DNA of 64,000 bases from Citrus sinensis (GCF_022201045.2 NC_068557.1:28745501-28809500), one strand, 5' to 3'. Counted from the first letter of the stretch, positions 29,667-42,446 are shown. Numbers and translations: made by a program. The notes: generated from the letters alone by a model not told the origin.

Positions 29667-30167
29667 CACAGACCAGATACTACTTGGTGTTAATTGTTAG
29701 ATGCAATTATTTTCTCTTTTGCTGAGAATTCACACAAGTTTATTTTTGAGGCCTCAATTATGTTATGTGAAAAATATCTCAATTGAGGATGTTATAAACT
29801 ATTGCATGGTGTCAGTACAGTATGTTGGACTTGAAAGTTGTAATATTCAGTTATACCAGTATTTTTGTGTAGTATTGCCTTCTCTATTTTAAGTTATGAC
29901 TTTCCGAACATATTTTCTTATATTAAGTCACCAAAGACTGTTATTTGGTTTCTTACTCTTTTCTGTGTCTTTGTATGGAGGTTTCAAGTGGAAGCCATTT
30001 AGTCCAAGTTCATAGTAAGCCTTCAAACAGGACTTGATCCCGAATAAGAGCTCACCTGTAAAGGTTGGCTAAGACTTGCCATTGAGAATAAATTATTGGA
30101 AGCTGGAACAAGACTCTCAACAAAGCCAGAGCCCAGAACAAAAGGAAAATAAAGAACAAGAATTAAC
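29667..30167. other. Convergent 3' space between CRIPT and R3-MYB remnant
   Basis: No gene. I searched the minus strand here for the missing last R3-MYB exon (helix 3, GRIPGRT) and found none. Confidence 0.6.
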
Positions 30168-30396
30168 CTTTCAGCAACTAGATTATACATCCTTCTAATA
30201 AGTGTTTCCTCATCTTCTGAGAATTCCAGTTTTGATAGATTACTTGTATCTGCTATTGAAAACAACTAACTGAGCTAGGTCAATATCGGTCTGGAAGATC
30301 GATGATTAATGTCTTAGAAAACAAAATGGTCAATATATGCAAGCATGTGAAATGTGTACCTCGAGAATCCATGGCATTATTATCGGTGTCAGCCAT
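30168..30396 (-). pseudogene. Truncated CPC/TRY-type R3-MYB
   Basis: Remnant of a single-repeat MYB; intact relatives (CPC, TRY, ETC1) compete with R2R3-MYBs for bHLH partners in trichome and root-hair patterning. Exon 1, 30396-30360 (MADTDNNAMDSR), and exon 2, 30249-30168 (SNLSKLEFSEDEETLIRRMY, then NLVAER), are well preserved with good splice sites. The acceptor of the next exon is also present (TTTACAG), but right after it the expected Trp codon (TGG) reads TGA, and nothing resembling SLIAGRIPGRTAEEIEKYW follows. The R3 domain thus loses its recognition helix and half of the bHLH-contact motif. A ~40-aa peptide could still be made, but DNA binding cannot be expected. Confidence 0.8.
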
Positions 30397-31235
30397 ATTG
30401 AGGTGGAGGAGACTGAGACTAGGGTCTCAAAATCTCAGCCAATTAATATTGGAGGTTGCTTTTGGCGACTGGATATGCTTAAGTAATGGTTCTAGTTGGA
30501 ACACCAGAAAAAAAGGGGCATCCTTCAGAGAGTGAATAAAAATGGTCATGAAAAGGCAAAGAATGATAGTTGAATTTGAATATCAGCATTCAGCAACTTG
30601 GATGGTAGTTGAGACTAGCTTTGAGATATTTTGGAAACTCCAACAGACTGTGGGTTGGCTTCTTTCTAATCTCTATTATTGGATTTACCGAATTTTATAA
30701 CTAGAGCTTAAATGAAAAGCAAAAAATTGATTAATAAATAAAGTTAAAACAATCTAACTTATATATCGTTCGCATATTTTGTGTTATCATTGGATAATAT
30801 CCAGCCAGCCTAGACATCTTAATTCGTCTTTCTTCGTATTTACAAGGGATGTGCATATTTTGTGGTGTATCCAAATAAGCAGCCAGCCCACAGTTAGCAT
30901 CCAACCTCTATAAGATGAACTCGAATTAAGCCATCACCTCTTTGCTTCTGGTAATTAATGATATCCTATTCAGCCAACAATAACAATGGGTGATCGGCTG
31001 TGTACATCCATCAAGAAAGCAGCATGGGAGGAATGCACATAACGCTATCTTTGATTCTAATTCTAAGCACAGTGAATGTATGTCATAATCACACCCAAAA
31101 AAAAAGAAAAGAAAAAGAAAAATCTAGCGTTCAAGAACGATGATGAATGTATACAATCTAAGATATTCTAGCGTCTACACACGTACTTAACAGATTAAAA
31201 TGTCGAGAGGAAAAAGAAGAAATAGGACGTAGCTA
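30397..31235. other. Upstream of the R3-MYB remnant, 3' flank of the UBL gene
   Basis: No further gene recognised in this stretch. Confidence 0.5.
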
Positions 31236-32045
31236 TTAGGATCCCCCGGTAACACTGCCGTTGAAAATCTCAATGGTATCACCTTGTCCAACATGGTGCC
31301 AGCGAAAGGAGCGATCATCGTCCATGACATTCTGTTTGTAAATAAAGAAATAGCCGTCTTGTGGCAGATGAAAATGGTATCTTTGGTGCAACTTTTGCAG
31401 CTCTTTCCTCAGCTCGCTCACATTATCCGATGCATTCACCTCCACCGGAATCCTTTTATTCCCGCATTGGGTCAACACCAACAGCTTCAGCTTTCTTGGT
31501 CCCATTCCCGATGAGGTGGTACTGGTAGCCGTAGGCGACGGTCTGACGTGTACATCAATCTCAGCATTGTCCATCAACTCACAGTCACGTAAAGATCGAT
31601 GATCTTGCAATTCCGCACCACTTGACTGAACTAACAACCGGTTGACCGGAATGGATTCCATCTCGTGAATCTTTTCTTTTAAACGCAAAACAGTGTCGTT
31701 GACGTCCATGTCGAGAGGGAGGTGGTGATGATGATGATGAGTCTTGGAATTAGATGGTATGTTGATCTTGAGATGAATCTTTTTGGACGGCGAGGATTGT
31801 TCGGTCTTGACTTGAGGCTTGTTATCGGAAGCGACGAGCAGCTGAATGCGGGAGTTCTGGAGGATTTCACAATGCTCTACGTCCCGATCGTCTTGTAAAA
31901 CTTGCCCATTAAACACTAGGGTTTGTTTAGGCACTGGAATCCCTTGGTATTTCTCAATCTTTTCTTTGATTTCCAGCACTGTATCGAAGAAGCCCACTTC
32001 TATGGTGAATGCCTTGCCTCTTTGGGGTTCAAAGATGACGTCCAT
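31236..32045 (-). CDS. Protein with three ubiquitin-like domains
   Basis: Single-exon gene, 269 aa. Three beta-grasp ubiquitin-like domains in a row: about 1-72 (VLEIKEKIEKYQGIPVPKQT, LVFNGQVLQDDRDVEHCEI), 90-165 (VLRLKEKIHEMESIPVNRLL, HRSLRDCELMDNAEIDV), and a more diverged one at 185-265 (KLKLLVLTQCGNKRIPVEV, FFIYKQNVMDDDRSFRWHHV). Between the first two sits a run of six His (HHHHHH, residues 103-108). No domain ends in Gly-Gly in the ubiquitin position, so processing or conjugation is unlikely; it more probably acts as an adaptor. Plant polyubiquitin-like proteins of this build are known but their role is not. The ATG at 32045 is directly in front of the first beta strand. Confidence 0.9.
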   Translation of the reverse strand: MDVIFEPQRGKAFTIEVGFFDTVLEIKEKIEKYQGIPVPKQTLVFNGQVLQDDRDVEHCEILQNSRIQLLVASDNKPQVKTEQSSPSKKIHLKINIPSNSKTHHHHHHLPLDMDVNDTVLRLKEKIHEMESIPVNRLLVQSSGAELQDHRSLRDCELMDNAEIDVHVRPSPTATSTTSSGMGPRKLKLLVLTQCGNKRIPVEVNASDNVSELRKELQKLHQRYHFHLPQDGYFFIYKQNVMDDDRSFRWHHVGQGDTIEIFNGSVTGGS

Positions 32046-33162
32046 GTCGAAGCAGTCAATCTTGTTAGTATACTATAATTCTTTCAAGAATCTGAGAAGG
32101 CTTGTAATTTGTGATTCTCGCTCGATAATATTGGTGAAAAGACGACTCGTGCACTTGCCACTCTTAAGCGAGCGAGCGAGCGAGCGAGTGGAGTGACTAT
32201 TTACACACACACGCGCGCGTACTGTACGTGTAATGTGTAAATGTGTAATGTTAGTACCGTGTGTTTTATGGGAAAGGAACGTGTGCCGTTTAACAGTTTC
32301 CGGTATCTTCTAACTGCGAAGCGAGACGCATGGTGATGCGCGTTATTACTTTTCACTTGATTTGAGTTTTTGAAGATGAGATATTATTCAATTGGTTGCC
32401 TTGCAATTTTCGGATTTTGGCTTCAGAACCAATAACAAATCGTTAGATTGTTTTACACGTAATCCCGCCGTCGGATTTTCGGTTATGCTTATTATTGATT
32501 GTTTGTTATAGTCACCACGTGTTGACCACTTAGACTTGCTTCTTCCTTTCCTATTTGCTTTTGTGGTTTCGTTATTTTTTTCACGATTTATTCAACAATT
32601 TCTTGCCCGGGTTCCCATCAAGGACACAATTTTTGTAACTTAAATAATATCGATTCAGTTTAATTTTTTCTCGCCTTGAATTCCAGTGTAATTATTTAGA
32701 ATTTTTTATTTTTGATGTGTATTTTTGTTATATTTGATAGAAACTAATCTGAAAATCAATGGATTAGAGTGAATTTGAATCTATCTAAAAGTCTCAGTGG
32801 ATCAAATTTTCATATTACTGGATTGAGTTAAACTTCCCTACAAGACTCAATTGCGTTTATGTAATTGAATTTAATTTAATGTTGCAAGATTCAGTAATTT
32901 CTAACCAACAAAAGCCAAGCCAAATATTTCACTCTGCAAGGTACGGTTGGTATCTTGCAGATTTCCATTTGATTTTCAGTCAAGAGATTGATAATACCAC
33001 AAGCTCAGATCAACAGGTCAGAAATCATGCAATAATTCTTCGGGAAGTGGGGTGTCTTCAAACCATGGAATTTAGGCTACTTCAGCATTCAGATGTATTA
33101 ACAAATGAGAAGAAGAATCTAACCATACAGAATCCTAAACCTAGATATTACAGTTCAATAAA
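32046..33162. other. Promoter of the UBL gene and TDP1 3' flank
   Basis: No gene. Simple repeats lie 120-180 bp upstream of the UBL start: (GCGA)n at 32168-32189 and (AC)n(GC)n at 32203-32220. Confidence 0.6.
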
Positions 33163-36100
33163 TCAGGAATCTTGGAAAGCATACAGTTGAAAATGTCGTG
33201 GCCAAACTTGACCATAAACATCCTTCTTGGTATATCGCTTATCCCAGGACCAAGGAACATCTGTGAATGCAATAAAAGGAGTCAGATCAATGTCAAAATG
33301 TAAGAGATGCAGCAACGAACCAGATAATAGCAGATGACCTTCAGACGAGTATCGTTGAGGAGGTAATTCGTAAGGCACAGGCAGATAAACTACTTCAGAA
33401 GAGGCACCCGCATCAGAGCTCCCATGCCAAGTCAAAGTCACTAGCTTAGTTTTCTGTATCTGAGAAGTTTCTGTTGATCCACTTTTAATCTGAAAATCAT
33501 GCAACAATTAGATTGGCTTTTAGTTTTCTTCTACCAGGAAATTATTCTACTAGTGGGTATGGATGTAATGACCAGGACATAGTCATTACCTCAGATGGAA
33601 CAATATTGCTGGTACAAGAAAATCCACAACCATGTCGTTTGGCAGATGGCAAAAATAGCACTCCAAGCTGAAATGATTCATGAAGAGCCAACATCCAAAA
33701 TGTTAATGAAAGAAACTGTTAATAATGGAAGAAAACAACCAATGCATTACATCCTCTAGGTTCTCACAGAATGGGGACATGCAATGACTCCACATACAAA
33801 GCTCATCATATATATCAATTTAACATAATTCAAACCAGTAAAAGTTTTCAGTAGACATACCTCATAAGAACGGATCATCAACTGAGAATTATTCTTCTGG
33901 AGTGCTCCCCAGGCAGCTTTGCTAAGATTTGCTGAAGTTAGCAAGAACCAACTGCAGAGAAAAGATTTCACAGTTAAACTGAAAATGCATGATTTGGCGC
34001 AGAAATGAAAGATAATCAAACCTAAAAGATTCTGGGAAATCTGATAGGAAACTTACGCCAGTTTCTGACCATTGTAGCGTGCAAATGTCTTAATATGCGG
34101 CATTGCACGACTGAAACATTGAAAAAGCAAGGTAGTAAATAACCAATCTGAAGGTATCAACAGAATTACAGAAACATGCAAAATAAAAATAAAATACCGA
34201 CAGAGTCGGGGAAAAAAATGGAAAGATGCTATGTTATAAGCATATAGTCAAAAGCTTAAGCAATGGACTCAAAATTAAATTGAACCACTGAAATTCCACT
34301 TATACAGAAGGACATGTGTGTTGTTTAAGTATTTAATTACATTTGAGAAGTTCATTAAAGTGCAACTATAACTTATTAACTCTAAACGGTAACATTTGAA
34401 GCTTTGGAATAGACAGTTGAAGATAATTCTAACAAGAAAGGATTGCCCAGTAGGTTTGACTCTTGCAGTGAAAGCAAGAGTTCAGGGGCTCAAGTCCAAG
34501 GGGTACATTTAATTATGGTGAGGATAGGTGGGGCGCAATGTAACTAACAAAAGAGGCTGTCAACTGCAGCTCTCTTTTTTGGTATCTCTGTCACTCTTCA
34601 GAAGTCTGATGAGTGTCATCTCAAATTACTTAATTTCCAAAAGAAATTTCGCTGAAGGTGTAAGAGATGAGTTTCTGAAGAGAATGAACAGCTAAAAAGT
34701 CTTCCCACGCATTGACTCAACAAACTGAATAACAATTTCAACATCTGCTTGTGATAATTAATGCTTCTGACTTTTGTAAGATGGGAACAGAAGTATGACA
34801 GAGTCAGTGAGAACGTGAAATACTGTGGTATAAATCAAGAATCTTCTTAGCTGCTTATTATTTACTTGATTATAGGGGTAGTCAGTTGTTGGTACCAAAC
34901 CACTATTTAGCAATCTCCAGTTCAAACTTTTCAATATGGAGGAGGCAAGTATAAATCAATATTGTACCTGCGGCCTGTGTGGCTTGCCTTCCATTTAGCC
35001 CAATACTTCTTCAAAAAATCTTTATCCACATTCTTCTGTGGGCTAGGAATAGCATTCCCAGCTGCATAGCCCTAGAGAAAATAGTAGACAAATAAATGCA
35101 ATGCAAACTTCAATTAATAGGCATAGAAATGGAAGTACAAATTTGAAGAATCAGAATGGGATGCAAACCGATAAGAGAAATGCAATTAAACTCCATTCTA
35201 CATTCATTTGTAACAGAAGAAAAACTATTACAATCCAGATTTGCCAAAGGATCCAGAAAAAAATCTTTGTAGTAAATAGTATTGCAAAGCACCATCCAGG
35301 CTCTAAGTACAGTGGATGCCATATGATTCACTTGAATGAAAATTTTAAGTAATAAACTTAGCATAGACAAAGATTTCTTGCAATTTGGCAAGATCGGATT
35401 ATTGTACAATTCCAAGAAGTAATGAATGATCACGAGTAACCCACTTGAGAGTACCTCTAAAGAGCATCTGACATCTTCGACAGTGGGCCATACTATTAGT
35501 GGCTCTCCAATACCTAGCGGTGTCTTGTCTTCTGAGAAACCTGATGACATCGAGGATGACAGTTCGGCCATCCACTTCTCATCCAAAGAACCAAGGGAAG
35601 AGAACTGCAACAATACATCCAAAAATTAATTCGAAAATGCTCCTTCGAGTGAAACAAAATTTATGCAACCATCATTCCATAAAAAAACTCAAATGATTGC
35701 CTCCATAGTGGTATTGACATATAGCAGATGACTTGACACATACCATCATTAGGTGAAAAGGTCAAATGAAATAACCAGGCCCCAAACCCAACAAAACATA
35801 GAGAAATCAAAAGTGTGAGAGAATCTCTTCCACAAAGATATAAAAATAAATAAAGGAGAAAGGATGTATGAAGAGGAAAATCAATTAATTTGTTGTACAT
35901 CATCTAGAAAAGTAGTCAAAGCACACCTGATAAACAAGAGGAGATTTCTTAAACCCTTTTTCAAAGGTACACTCCTGGAGAACAGTACGTAGCTTCATAT
36001 GCCCCCACTTCTTCAAACTGGAACCAGTGTGATACCCAGGGACTGATGCAATTAATCGGACCTGAAAATTTTTACATAGCATTATATGTCCCCATACAGT

Positions 36101-38057
36101 AACATGCTGCAGTCAATGAATACTCTGTGTGCCATCATATCCTCCACGCAAAGATGAACTATTATTTGAGGAAAGGAACCAAAATTAAAGCAATTGGAAA
36201 GAATACCGCAGCACTGCTAAAATTGAACTTCTTAAAAAAGGATGGATTTATTTTGAAGTTTCCATGGGCTGGTAAATTAGCACTGAATTCAGGCCACTGC
36301 ACATATTCAAGACAAAACATCAACATTGTTATGCTGCTAAATGATTAACATTGATCCAAGCTATCTATGAAATCTCATGCACAAGAAGTCCCCATAACAT
36401 GGAACTAATATTAGTACCTTTAGTGTACTGAGATAGTCAATCAAATCATTTTCAAATCCACACTCTTCACTCAGATTATTTTGATCTTTCAAGGGGAAAT
36501 CTTGCATCCACAAACCTTGACTTTTATTGTTCCAGTCAACATGTATCAGGTTTGCAGTATGGACAATTATTCTCACACCCCGAGGATAGATAAGAAGCAT
36601 GGCCTTGGAATGGTGTGTCCCGAATGATATGGGTAAGGGGGGTTTGTGCAAAATCCAATTTGCAGGCTTATTCCTCTGTAGTTTAAACAGAGCAAAAAGA
36701 ATTAAGCTCCATGTTTTCAAATAACTTTCAAATGCATAGAAGAAAATAGTAAGTCAAAACAAACCTTCATATGTTCCAGTGTACCATCACTCTCCCCATG
36801 AATAACCAATACATGGGGAATTTTAGCAAGGACCGGACAGGCTACAATTTGGAAAGCAGTGTAAAATATCTCATGAAAGTGACACAATGACAAGAATGAT
36901 CTAAATGCAGAAATTTAAAACATTGCATATGTGTGCCAGAAACCTGTCCAAGCACGAATAAAACTAAACTGGATTATAGTTTTGGCACACATGATATAAA
37001 AGAACAACTTCTCAGTGTTAAAACTCACAACAGAAAGGAAAGCAGAGTAAAAGCTAAAAGAAATCACCTGGCAACAACCAATCAATGTCCACCATGTAGT
37101 TTGATAGAATAGCAACAATAATATCCCCCTATGAAACAAATAAAAAATCAACTTAACTTGCTACTTCCTTCTGCACTGAGTTCACATGACTCATCTTCTA
37201 TGGATAAATTACTATGTCAAATCCGGCTAGATACGCATGTAACACCAAAAGGGAACTTAAAAAATGTTCACATAACAACTAAAGATAATATCAGTCACCT
37301 GAATTACATCTCTTATAGAAACACAAGAAGTATTTGCCCAAGCTGGCAGCCCTTGCACGCGCAACAGCCGAAAAGTTGATGGCAACTTATCACGAGACAC
37401 ACGAAAATTACATAGAGCCTCCTCACTGTTTTTGCCATTTTCATTATCCTGTTCATCCTAGGCATTTGCACATAAAAACACAAATTTGGTAAAACAAATG
37501 GAGACAAGCAACGAATTTAACTCATAAAAACTTGTGCATACTTGCTGTCGCATTTTCTTTGAACTAAGTTCTCCATTTGTAGCTCCATCATTGGAAACTC
37601 TCTTTTGAGATCGAGACAAAGTTACATACTTGAAAAAGTGATGTCCAGGGATCAACTCTATGATATCACCATCAGCGATTGACACGTGCTCATTAGAACT
37701 CAGCTTCTTTCTTTGATCACCGGATTTAACAACTACTGGATTAGTTCCATCCTATAATTTTAACTCAAAAAAAAAAAAATAGTAATAATAAGACGAGAAC
37801 ATAAATAAATAAATAAAAAGAGAAATAGTATGGTGAAAATTAAGAATTTAGTTGATAATTACCACGACTAAACTTGCAGAGCCATCAGCGGAGGCGGTTA
37901 AAGTGATGTGTTTCCGGCTGAGTCGCTTGTCAGAAACAGGAATATTGGTGCGGCCAATCACATTGGGGCCCTGAGAGAGTGGCAATTTTGGGAGTGAATT
38001 ATCTTCTCTTAAGTTGTTATCAAGTGGAACCAAGTATCCAATCTTCGTTGCTGACAT
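33163..38057 (-). CDS. TDP1: Tyrosyl-DNA phosphodiesterase 1 with FHA domain
   Basis: Nuclear repair enzyme that removes topoisomerase I peptides and other 3' adducts from DNA. Fifteen exons: 38057-37863, 37751-37542, 37457-37299, 37128-37068, 36841-36765, 36675-36418, 36296-36207, 36061-35927, 35604-35455, 35071-34968, 34110-34057, 33951-33861, 33667-33590, 33489-33339, 33260-33163; 636 aa, in frame throughout. Residues ~10-110 form an FHA domain ([21 protein letters not shown]) that reads phosphothreonine. The catalytic fold has both HKN motifs: His256/Lys258 in GTHHSKAML with [10 protein letters not shown], and His485/Lys487 in [12 protein letters not shown] with Asn506 in [11 protein letters not shown]. 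The C-terminal [13 protein letters not shown] is typical. Plant TDP1 carries the FHA; animal TDP1 does not. Exon 14 uses the weak donor GTCATC. Intron 10 may hold a SINE-like copy. Confidence 0.97.
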
Positions 38058-38620
38058 TTATGAATGTACTCCTATACCGTTGCTTCAAAATGGGAGTGTC
38101 TGAGAGATTCTGTTAGCGAAAGGGAGACGCGAGATTTAACAAGGCGTTAACCTTCGGCACCGGACAAAACGCACCGTTTTTTAGCTCTTTCTTTTGTAGG
38201 TCTTTTTAAATTTAGCGTTCTCCTGTTTAATTTTATTTCTTGCAAAACGCACAGCTTCGCTTCGTCATATTAAAAAAAATTAAAATATAAGAAAAAAAGG
38301 GACGGCAGATCCTTCCCCTGTGACGAAATTATAAGAAGAATCGATCGTACAGGATTACAAGTACAATTTAATTGGATGCAAAAGAAAAGAATCATCACTG
38401 GACCAAATGAAATAGCATGTACAAAGGTCTATAAATTTAAAATCTCAGTGTTGTCGACAAGAATATGACCTGCCCTTCAATACAAACAAATTCCATAACT
38501 CGGCCTATTTAGGTATAATATAGGCGTTCTCTTTGTATGTTGATTAACTTCTATGGAAAAAACGAAAGGGGCAAAAAGAAAAAAAAAAAAAAAAAAAGCC
38601 ATAGCAACAAACAAAATTTG
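38058..38620. other. TDP1 promoter and DnaJ 3' flank
   Basis: No gene; an A-run at 38578-38597. TDP1 and the DnaJ gene run head to tail, so TDP1's promoter must lie within these 563 bp or in the DnaJ 3' region. Confidence 0.6.
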
Positions 38621-41315
38621 CTATCTTCTGCGCTTCGATTCTTTACGCATTTCTGCCAAGTAGCTCTCCAAATTTGATTTCTCCCATAAACGTCTATTGA
38701 CAAGATCTTCCTTCTTCGATTCATCTGACAAATACACACAGCATTGATCAGTAAAATCCTAAAATATGAGTATTATGTATGGATAATGCATAATAGAAGC
38801 AAATTATGCATATGATCTGGACACCTGACTCCAGGCTCCAGCTTTTCCCGTGCCCACAGCAAAAGATTTTTGGTTCATGACATATCATTCAAGAAAAAAA
38901 AAATGTGCACTTATTATTTTTTTGCTCTGTTCACTAGACAGTACACCTCCCATCGTCCTCAAAATTTTATGATGTTCTATGTGGGTAAAAATAAAAAATG
39001 CAGGAGTTTTGATGAAGTTACCAATGTTCATCCAAGCGTCATGAGGCACTCTAAGGGATTTTTGTGTCAGGTACAAAGCATCTTCCCAAGCATATGAAGC
39101 TTTTTTCACATTGTATCTCCAGTACCAACGGCCCCACCATAGTAATAGCTGGGTGGAAAAATTATCAGTAACCCCATTTAGTCAGTTAAGTTAAGATCAG
39201 ATTCCAAGTAAAGCATCACTTGAATACAACAATAAACACAAATGAAACAATCAACCATAACTATTTTCGCTTCTTTGAATTCATTAACATTGTGGCTACT
39301 CTCAACCAAAGAAGTTGGGTTTTCCTAACCTTGCCAATAGTGTAAGGTAGGAGAATTAAACGGACACCAATAAGCTCCCACACAGAAGGTTTTTCAGCTC
39401 CCTTTATCTGCAGATCAAGTTCTTTGCTGAGGTCTTCCCCTGTTTTCCTGCCATAAAGAATGTCTCCTTAGTTCTTTCATAATTTGAAAGCTCCCTATAA
39501 GGACTTACCGGTGTTAGAAAAAACTGATGCACCTAAATCAAATCCATTCACAATTTTCCTAATAAAAACTCAGTACATACTTGTCCATTTGCTTGTTACT
39601 CTTCTTCTTATTCGGAATTCCCCCACTACGTTCAAGTTCCAATGCCCGGAGTTTGTTTCTATAAGCTGGTGTTTTTTTCACCATCGCTACAGCCTGCATC
39701 AATAATCACAGTGATATTATAGAATGAAACAACTTTTCAAGCTTGCTACATGATATAGAATTAGTATGAGTTTGAAAAGTTCATAAAGATATTTAACATG
39801 TTATAATGTATTCAGCAGTTTAGACAGTGAATTTTCAATGCAGAACCTTATATATGCTCAAGACACTGATTTAGTTCAGATATGAATAAGTAAAGGAGTT
39901 GCGTTATATATGCTCAAGACACTGTTTATTGCATACATGTGCAAGTCAGTGCAAAAGTGATTTCCAAATGGAAAAATGAAAGAATAAGAAAAGTAAAGGA
40001 GTTGCGTGCAAGTTTCGAAATGGTGAACTAGTGCCAAGAGCCCAGGACTCTCTGATTCTCCATTGTTCTAACAAAAAGTATTATTATTACTGGCAGAAAG
40101 TTCTAACTATGCAAGCCTAACATTCAGCCATATCAATGAAACACAAGCACACCAAGATTCAAATGCTGTCATGTACTTGATTTATCTCAGTACCTGATTA
40201 TACCTAGTCCATTGGTTTAGATACTGAAATCCAGAGAAAATCAGAAGAAGACCAACCAAGACAGCACGAGGATCCTGAAGAGATTAGAAGTTTATGGTTA
40301 GAAGTAAATGAAGAAAATACTTAGTCTATTTTCTCTCGCTTCTATAGAATCGCAGCCTAATCTAATTGTTGCAAAATTACCACTTCATTAAACTTGAAAT
40401 AATACAAAAATCTCACCGTTTTGTGACCATAATATGCATGATAGTAACGTGCAGCATTGTAAAAGACCTAATAAGAAAAAATAGAATCAGCAAATATTAA
40501 GCTTTCTTCTTTCTCGAATCTTCAAGCAAGCTGATAAACTCTCAGCATTTGATCGGATCGAACAAGCAAAACTCATGGAAAATAACAGTATTCTTTCCAA
40601 TATAAAACTACAATCAGTGATATCATGATACAAAACATGAAACTACATATTTTATTATATAATAATCTACAAAGTCTTAGACAATGATCAATATATTCTC
40701 ATACAAAGCTCTAATATACCTCCTCTGGATGGGCAATTGCATAATCATACTGCTCCCTTGTGGCTTCATCTTTCAGAATCTGTGACCAGATTTCAATATC
40801 AAACAAGTTAAAGAGGATATTAATTTACTATGAACCAATTTTCGATTTAATAATTAGAGGACAAATTATGACATTACCTCATAAGCATTAGCAATTTTCA
40901 CAAACAGCTTCCTTGAGTCCGGATCCGGGTTTTTGTCCGGATGACTAACCACAAAACCAAAATGGAAAATTAATAAACCAACAAATTTTTTTTTGAACAT
41001 TTAAACTAACAAACAGATGAGTTAAAAAAGAAAAGGAAGAGACTTACTATTTCAATGAGAGCTTATAGTATGCTTTCTTGATTTCAGATGAATTTGCATT
41101 TTGAGATACCCTACAAATTCAGTCAAACAGACAAATGAAAATGAGATCTTCCAATTGGGAAATATAATGTGAGCCCGGGAACAGAGCAGAGCTGACCCTA
41201 GTAGATCGTAGCAATCGTCTTCGTCGCAGTAAATGGCAACTGACGGAGAGATGAGGAGGAGGAGCACGATAGCTGATGTGATTGCGTACCACCGAATCAC
41301 CGTCGGTGGCGCCAT
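38621..41315 (-). CDS. ER membrane DnaJ protein, DNAJC25 type
   Basis: Type III J-protein of the ER, expected to stimulate BiP Hsp70s on the lumenal side. Ten exons: 41315-41197, 41110-41048, 40944-40878, 40779-40720, 40467-40417, 40274-40194, 39693-39581, 39447-39330, 39148-39022, 38724-38621; 300 aa without interruption. Seen: signal peptide (AITSAIVLLLLISPSVA); J domain from CYDLLGV with the HPD triad at 62-64 (YHPDKNPDPDSRKLF) and AYEILKDEATREQYDYA; a TM segment (AVLVGLLLIFSGFQYLN); basic cytosolic or loop region (NKKKSNKQMDKKTGEDL); a second hydrophobic pair (LIGVRLILLPYTIGK, LLLWWGRWYWRY); and a Lys/Arg-rich tail ending KRRR, which could act in ER retention. In Arabidopsis this corresponds to a protein listed as DnaJ 50, from memory. 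Confidence 0.94.
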
Positions 41316-41867
41316 AGCCTCCGGTCTGTTTCCTTCTTTTCCCTCAGCACTGATGTTTTAGAGGCGACAACTTTTCAATCGGAAAATGGCTTTTGACAAC
41401 AAAAAGTCAAATGATCGGGAGCTATCAATTATGGATCCCGAATTAGGACCCAAAAAACAAGTGGGCCTGACTTAATGGGCTTCTGGGTCTTGGTGTTTCT
41501 ACATGTCCCCAAGAATAACCCAAACGTCAGTGGCATGTACTTTTTCAATGAATTGAGGGTGGCGATAGCAATCCGGAACCCCAATTTCTTTTTTTTTTTT
41601 TTGGGTCTAGTGGCATAACGATTATTGACTACTAGAGATATTCAGCATAAATTCCTCCTAAATTAATGTTTTTTATCAATTCAATTTTTGTTATATGTAT
41701 TTGAATATTTTTGTAATTGGCTGGTTGAGAAAACACGTTCAATTAAAATCAGTACAAATAGACCAAATGTGTCTGCGAAAGCAAAATCAATAATAAAAAC
41801 GAAATTTGTACGGGTTGGTTTTATTTCCTATCTCATAATGTTAAGATGGTGCAATCAGTTAATTAAT
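41316..41867. other. DnaJ upstream region
   Basis: No gene recognised; a T-run at 41588-41602. Confidence 0.5.
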
Positions 41868-41874
41868 ATTAGTC

Positions 41875-42219
41875 TTTTTTTTTTTTATTACATGAGACTA
41901 ATGCTCAGATTATAAATTATATGAAACTTACAAGTGATATTTATAATCAGATAATTATTGGGACTAGTTTACATTAATTCTTATGTAACCCTGCCTAGAT
42001 TTTACCTTCTCAAATATTCGAGAGATATCTACTTCACTCACATTTCAAAAAAGGAGATGTCTACTCTACTCAAATTTCAAAAAGAAAAAAAATTACATTC
42101 ACTTAATTATATACCATAATTAAGTATGAAAATAAACCCTTACATACATCGCAAGAGTTCGAACCAGTGTTCTCACATTTATGAGTGGAGAGTCCTGCCC
42201 ACTAGGGCAAATGGTTAAA
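41875..42219 (-). mobile_element. tRNA-derived SINE
   Basis: Read on the minus strand: a tRNA-like head with A-box-like TAGTGGGCAGGACT and B box GGTTCGAACTC at 42210-42145, a body of about 250 bp, and a terminal A-run (T12 on the plus strand at 41875-41887). ATTAGTC flanks both ends directly (41868-41874, 42220-42226) as target duplication. A related tail occurs near 10600. Confidence 0.65.
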
Positions 42220-42446
42220 ATTAGTCATTTAGATTGGGAAAATTATATGCTGCCGTGATTATCAACGCCGTAGTTATTATGTACCGTTAGATTAGATCAA
42301 CGACACATAATAATTATAATCATATAAATTTTATTTTTTCAATAGGTTACAATCCGATTAATATTTTTTATAAGTAAAAGTTAACCGGTTAAAATTAAAA
42401 GAATTATTATATTTTTTTGAAAAATTATTAGAACTAATTTATTTTA

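Noticed and set aside
34440-34620. SINE-like copy in TDP1 intron 10
   Set aside because: GGGCTCAAGTCC resembles a B box, but the A box is weak and no target duplication or A-tail is clear.
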